Below are positions 6,179 through 6,503 of a stretch of DNA of 6,503 nucleotides, piece by piece. Numbering within the stretch: position 1 is the stretch's first letter; each line of letters starts with the position of its first letter. The stretch comes from Hyphomicrobium_A sp041659545 (GTDB lineage Bacteria > Pseudomonadota > Alphaproteobacteria > Rhizobiales > Hyphomicrobiaceae): positions 1-6,503 of the forward strand of contig JBAZYB010000230.1 in the NCBI GenBank assembly GCA_041659545.1, written 5' to 3'. The position numbers were made by a program, and so were the translations under genes. The notes beneath the pieces were generated by a model, which was not told the origin of the DNA, ran no database searches, and saw nothing but the letters and a program-made list of their open reading frames with translations.

Positions 6179-6487
6179 ATGTTAACGAAACACTTTCTCA
6201 CGATTTCGCTCTTGCTGCCACTTGTAGCGATATCAGCAACGGCCCACGCGGGATCGACAATTACCGACAAGAGCTATTGGCCAAATGAGGCCAGGCCGAG
6301 CGCCTACAACGCTGGTCGCTCGCAAAGCGACTTGGCTTCAGCGTTTGCATTCGACCGAAGGAAGCCACGTTCCCAGATAGCGCCGAAGGTCAGTTCCCAA
6401 GCGGCGGCGACGGTCCAGAGTGGCGGATACGTTTGGCGCTATCAAGGAGGTCCGAAATCTCCGATGATACGCACGAGAGGGAAATGA
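6179..6487 (+). CDS. Small secreted basic protein of unknown function, predicted sigma-F target
   Basis: I do not recognise a named family. The 102-residue product has a clear Sec signal peptide (MLTKHFLTISLLLPLVAISATAHA, cleavage after Ala24), leaving a 78-residue mature protein. It begins GSTITDKSYWPNEARPSAY and ends with a segment rich in Gly, Tyr, Trp and Arg (GGYVWRYQGGPKSPMIR). The mature part has no Cys or His, one Met, and by count about 13 Lys/Arg against 4 Asp/Glu, so it is strongly basic and has no classic soft-metal ligand cluster. No further membrane span is visible, so it should be periplasmic or exported. It sits 115 bp after the anti-sigma gene behind its own sigma-F-type promoter and overlaps the next gene's first codon. 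This points to a stress-response role, but its biochemical function cannot be read from the sequence. It differs from the Cys-containing DUF2282 (bufferin) peptides known from Caulobacter sigma-F regulons. Confidence 0.82.
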   Translation: MLTKHFLTISLLLPLVAISATAHAGSTITDKSYWPNEARPSAYNAGRSQSDLASAFAFDRRKPRSQIAPKVSSQAAATVQSGGYVWRYQGGPKSPMIRTRGK

Positions 6488-6503
6488 TGCGCCCTATCCA
6501 AAA
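6484..6503 (+). CDS. Start of a further gene, truncated by the window end
   Basis: ATGATG overlaps the stop of the secreted-protein gene (ATGA) and opens a frame reading MMRPIQ to the window end. GAGAGGG (6475-6481) lies just upstream; its spacing suits the second ATG (6487) slightly better than the first. The same overlap style joins three other gene pairs in this window, which is the main reason to believe it. Six codons are too few to say anything about the product, except that it would be co-transcribed from the 6101 promoter. Confidence 0.5.

Noticed and set aside
6444..6487. Separate tiny gene behind AAGGAGG at 6444-6450 starting at ATG 6464
   Set aside because: ATG 6464 is in frame with the secreted protein (its Met96), the spacing is long at 13 bases, and it would encode only seven residues. 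The purine block is within coding sequence.
6179..6487. Secreted protein as a bufferin-type (DUF2282) metallophore precursor
   Set aside because: The mature sequence has no cysteine and does not resemble DUF2282; only the likely sigma-F control is shared.
1..6503. CRISPR arrays, tRNA/rRNA genes, insertion sequences or attachment sites
   Set aside because: No regularly spaced repeats, no transposase-like frames and no recognisable tRNA or rRNA segments were seen; nearly all of the window is accounted for by genes and two short promoter gaps.

Overview
The window is high-GC DNA in which every gene lies on the + strand, packed with 4-bp ATGA overlaps. The genes suggest an alphaproteobacterium, probably Hyphomicrobiales of the Bradyrhizobium/Rhodopseudomonas/Nitrobacter/Afipia type. 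The reasons are the combination of an ECF16-like sigma factor with an NrsF (DUF1109) anti-sigma partner, a mitochondrial-type class I cytochrome c, and the general style of the proteins. The genus is an inference from memory, not a search result.

Region 1 (1-4747) is the 3' part of a Cu(I)/Ag(I) efflux operon. It holds the C-terminal part of a CusB-type periplasmic adaptor (cut by the window start), a complete CusA-type RND pump with the three-methionine metal site and the proton-relay residues, a 44-residue Met-rich single-span membrane protein, and a secreted monohaem cytochrome c with a Met/Gly-rich linker and an unrecognised C-terminal domain. The junctions are a 4-bp overlap, an 8-bp gap and a 4-bp overlap, so this is almost certainly one transcript. 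The outer-membrane channel, the operon promoter and any dedicated regulator are not in the window.

Region 2 (4748-6503) is an ECF sigma/anti-sigma locus. After a 120-bp gap come a sigma-F-like (ECF16) sigma factor and a six-span NrsF-like membrane anti-sigma factor with conserved-type cysteines, overlapping by 4 bp. A 115-bp gap then leads to a small secreted, cysteine-free, basic protein of unknown function, which overlaps the first codons of a further gene running off the window. Both gaps carry the same promoter-like element, GTAACC-N16-CGAACTCAT, one before the sigma gene and one before the secreted-protein gene. This matches the consensus I recall for Caulobacter sigma-F (GTAACC-N16-CGAA).

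Working model: NrsF holds the sigma factor at the membrane until metal or oxidative stress reaches its periplasmic cysteines. The freed sigma factor then transcribes its own operon and the downstream secreted-protein operon. The neighbouring Cus pump, mini-protein and cytochrome would handle monovalent copper or silver in the periplasm. Joint function of the two regions is inferred from adjacency only; no sigma-F-type element is seen for the cus genes inside the window.
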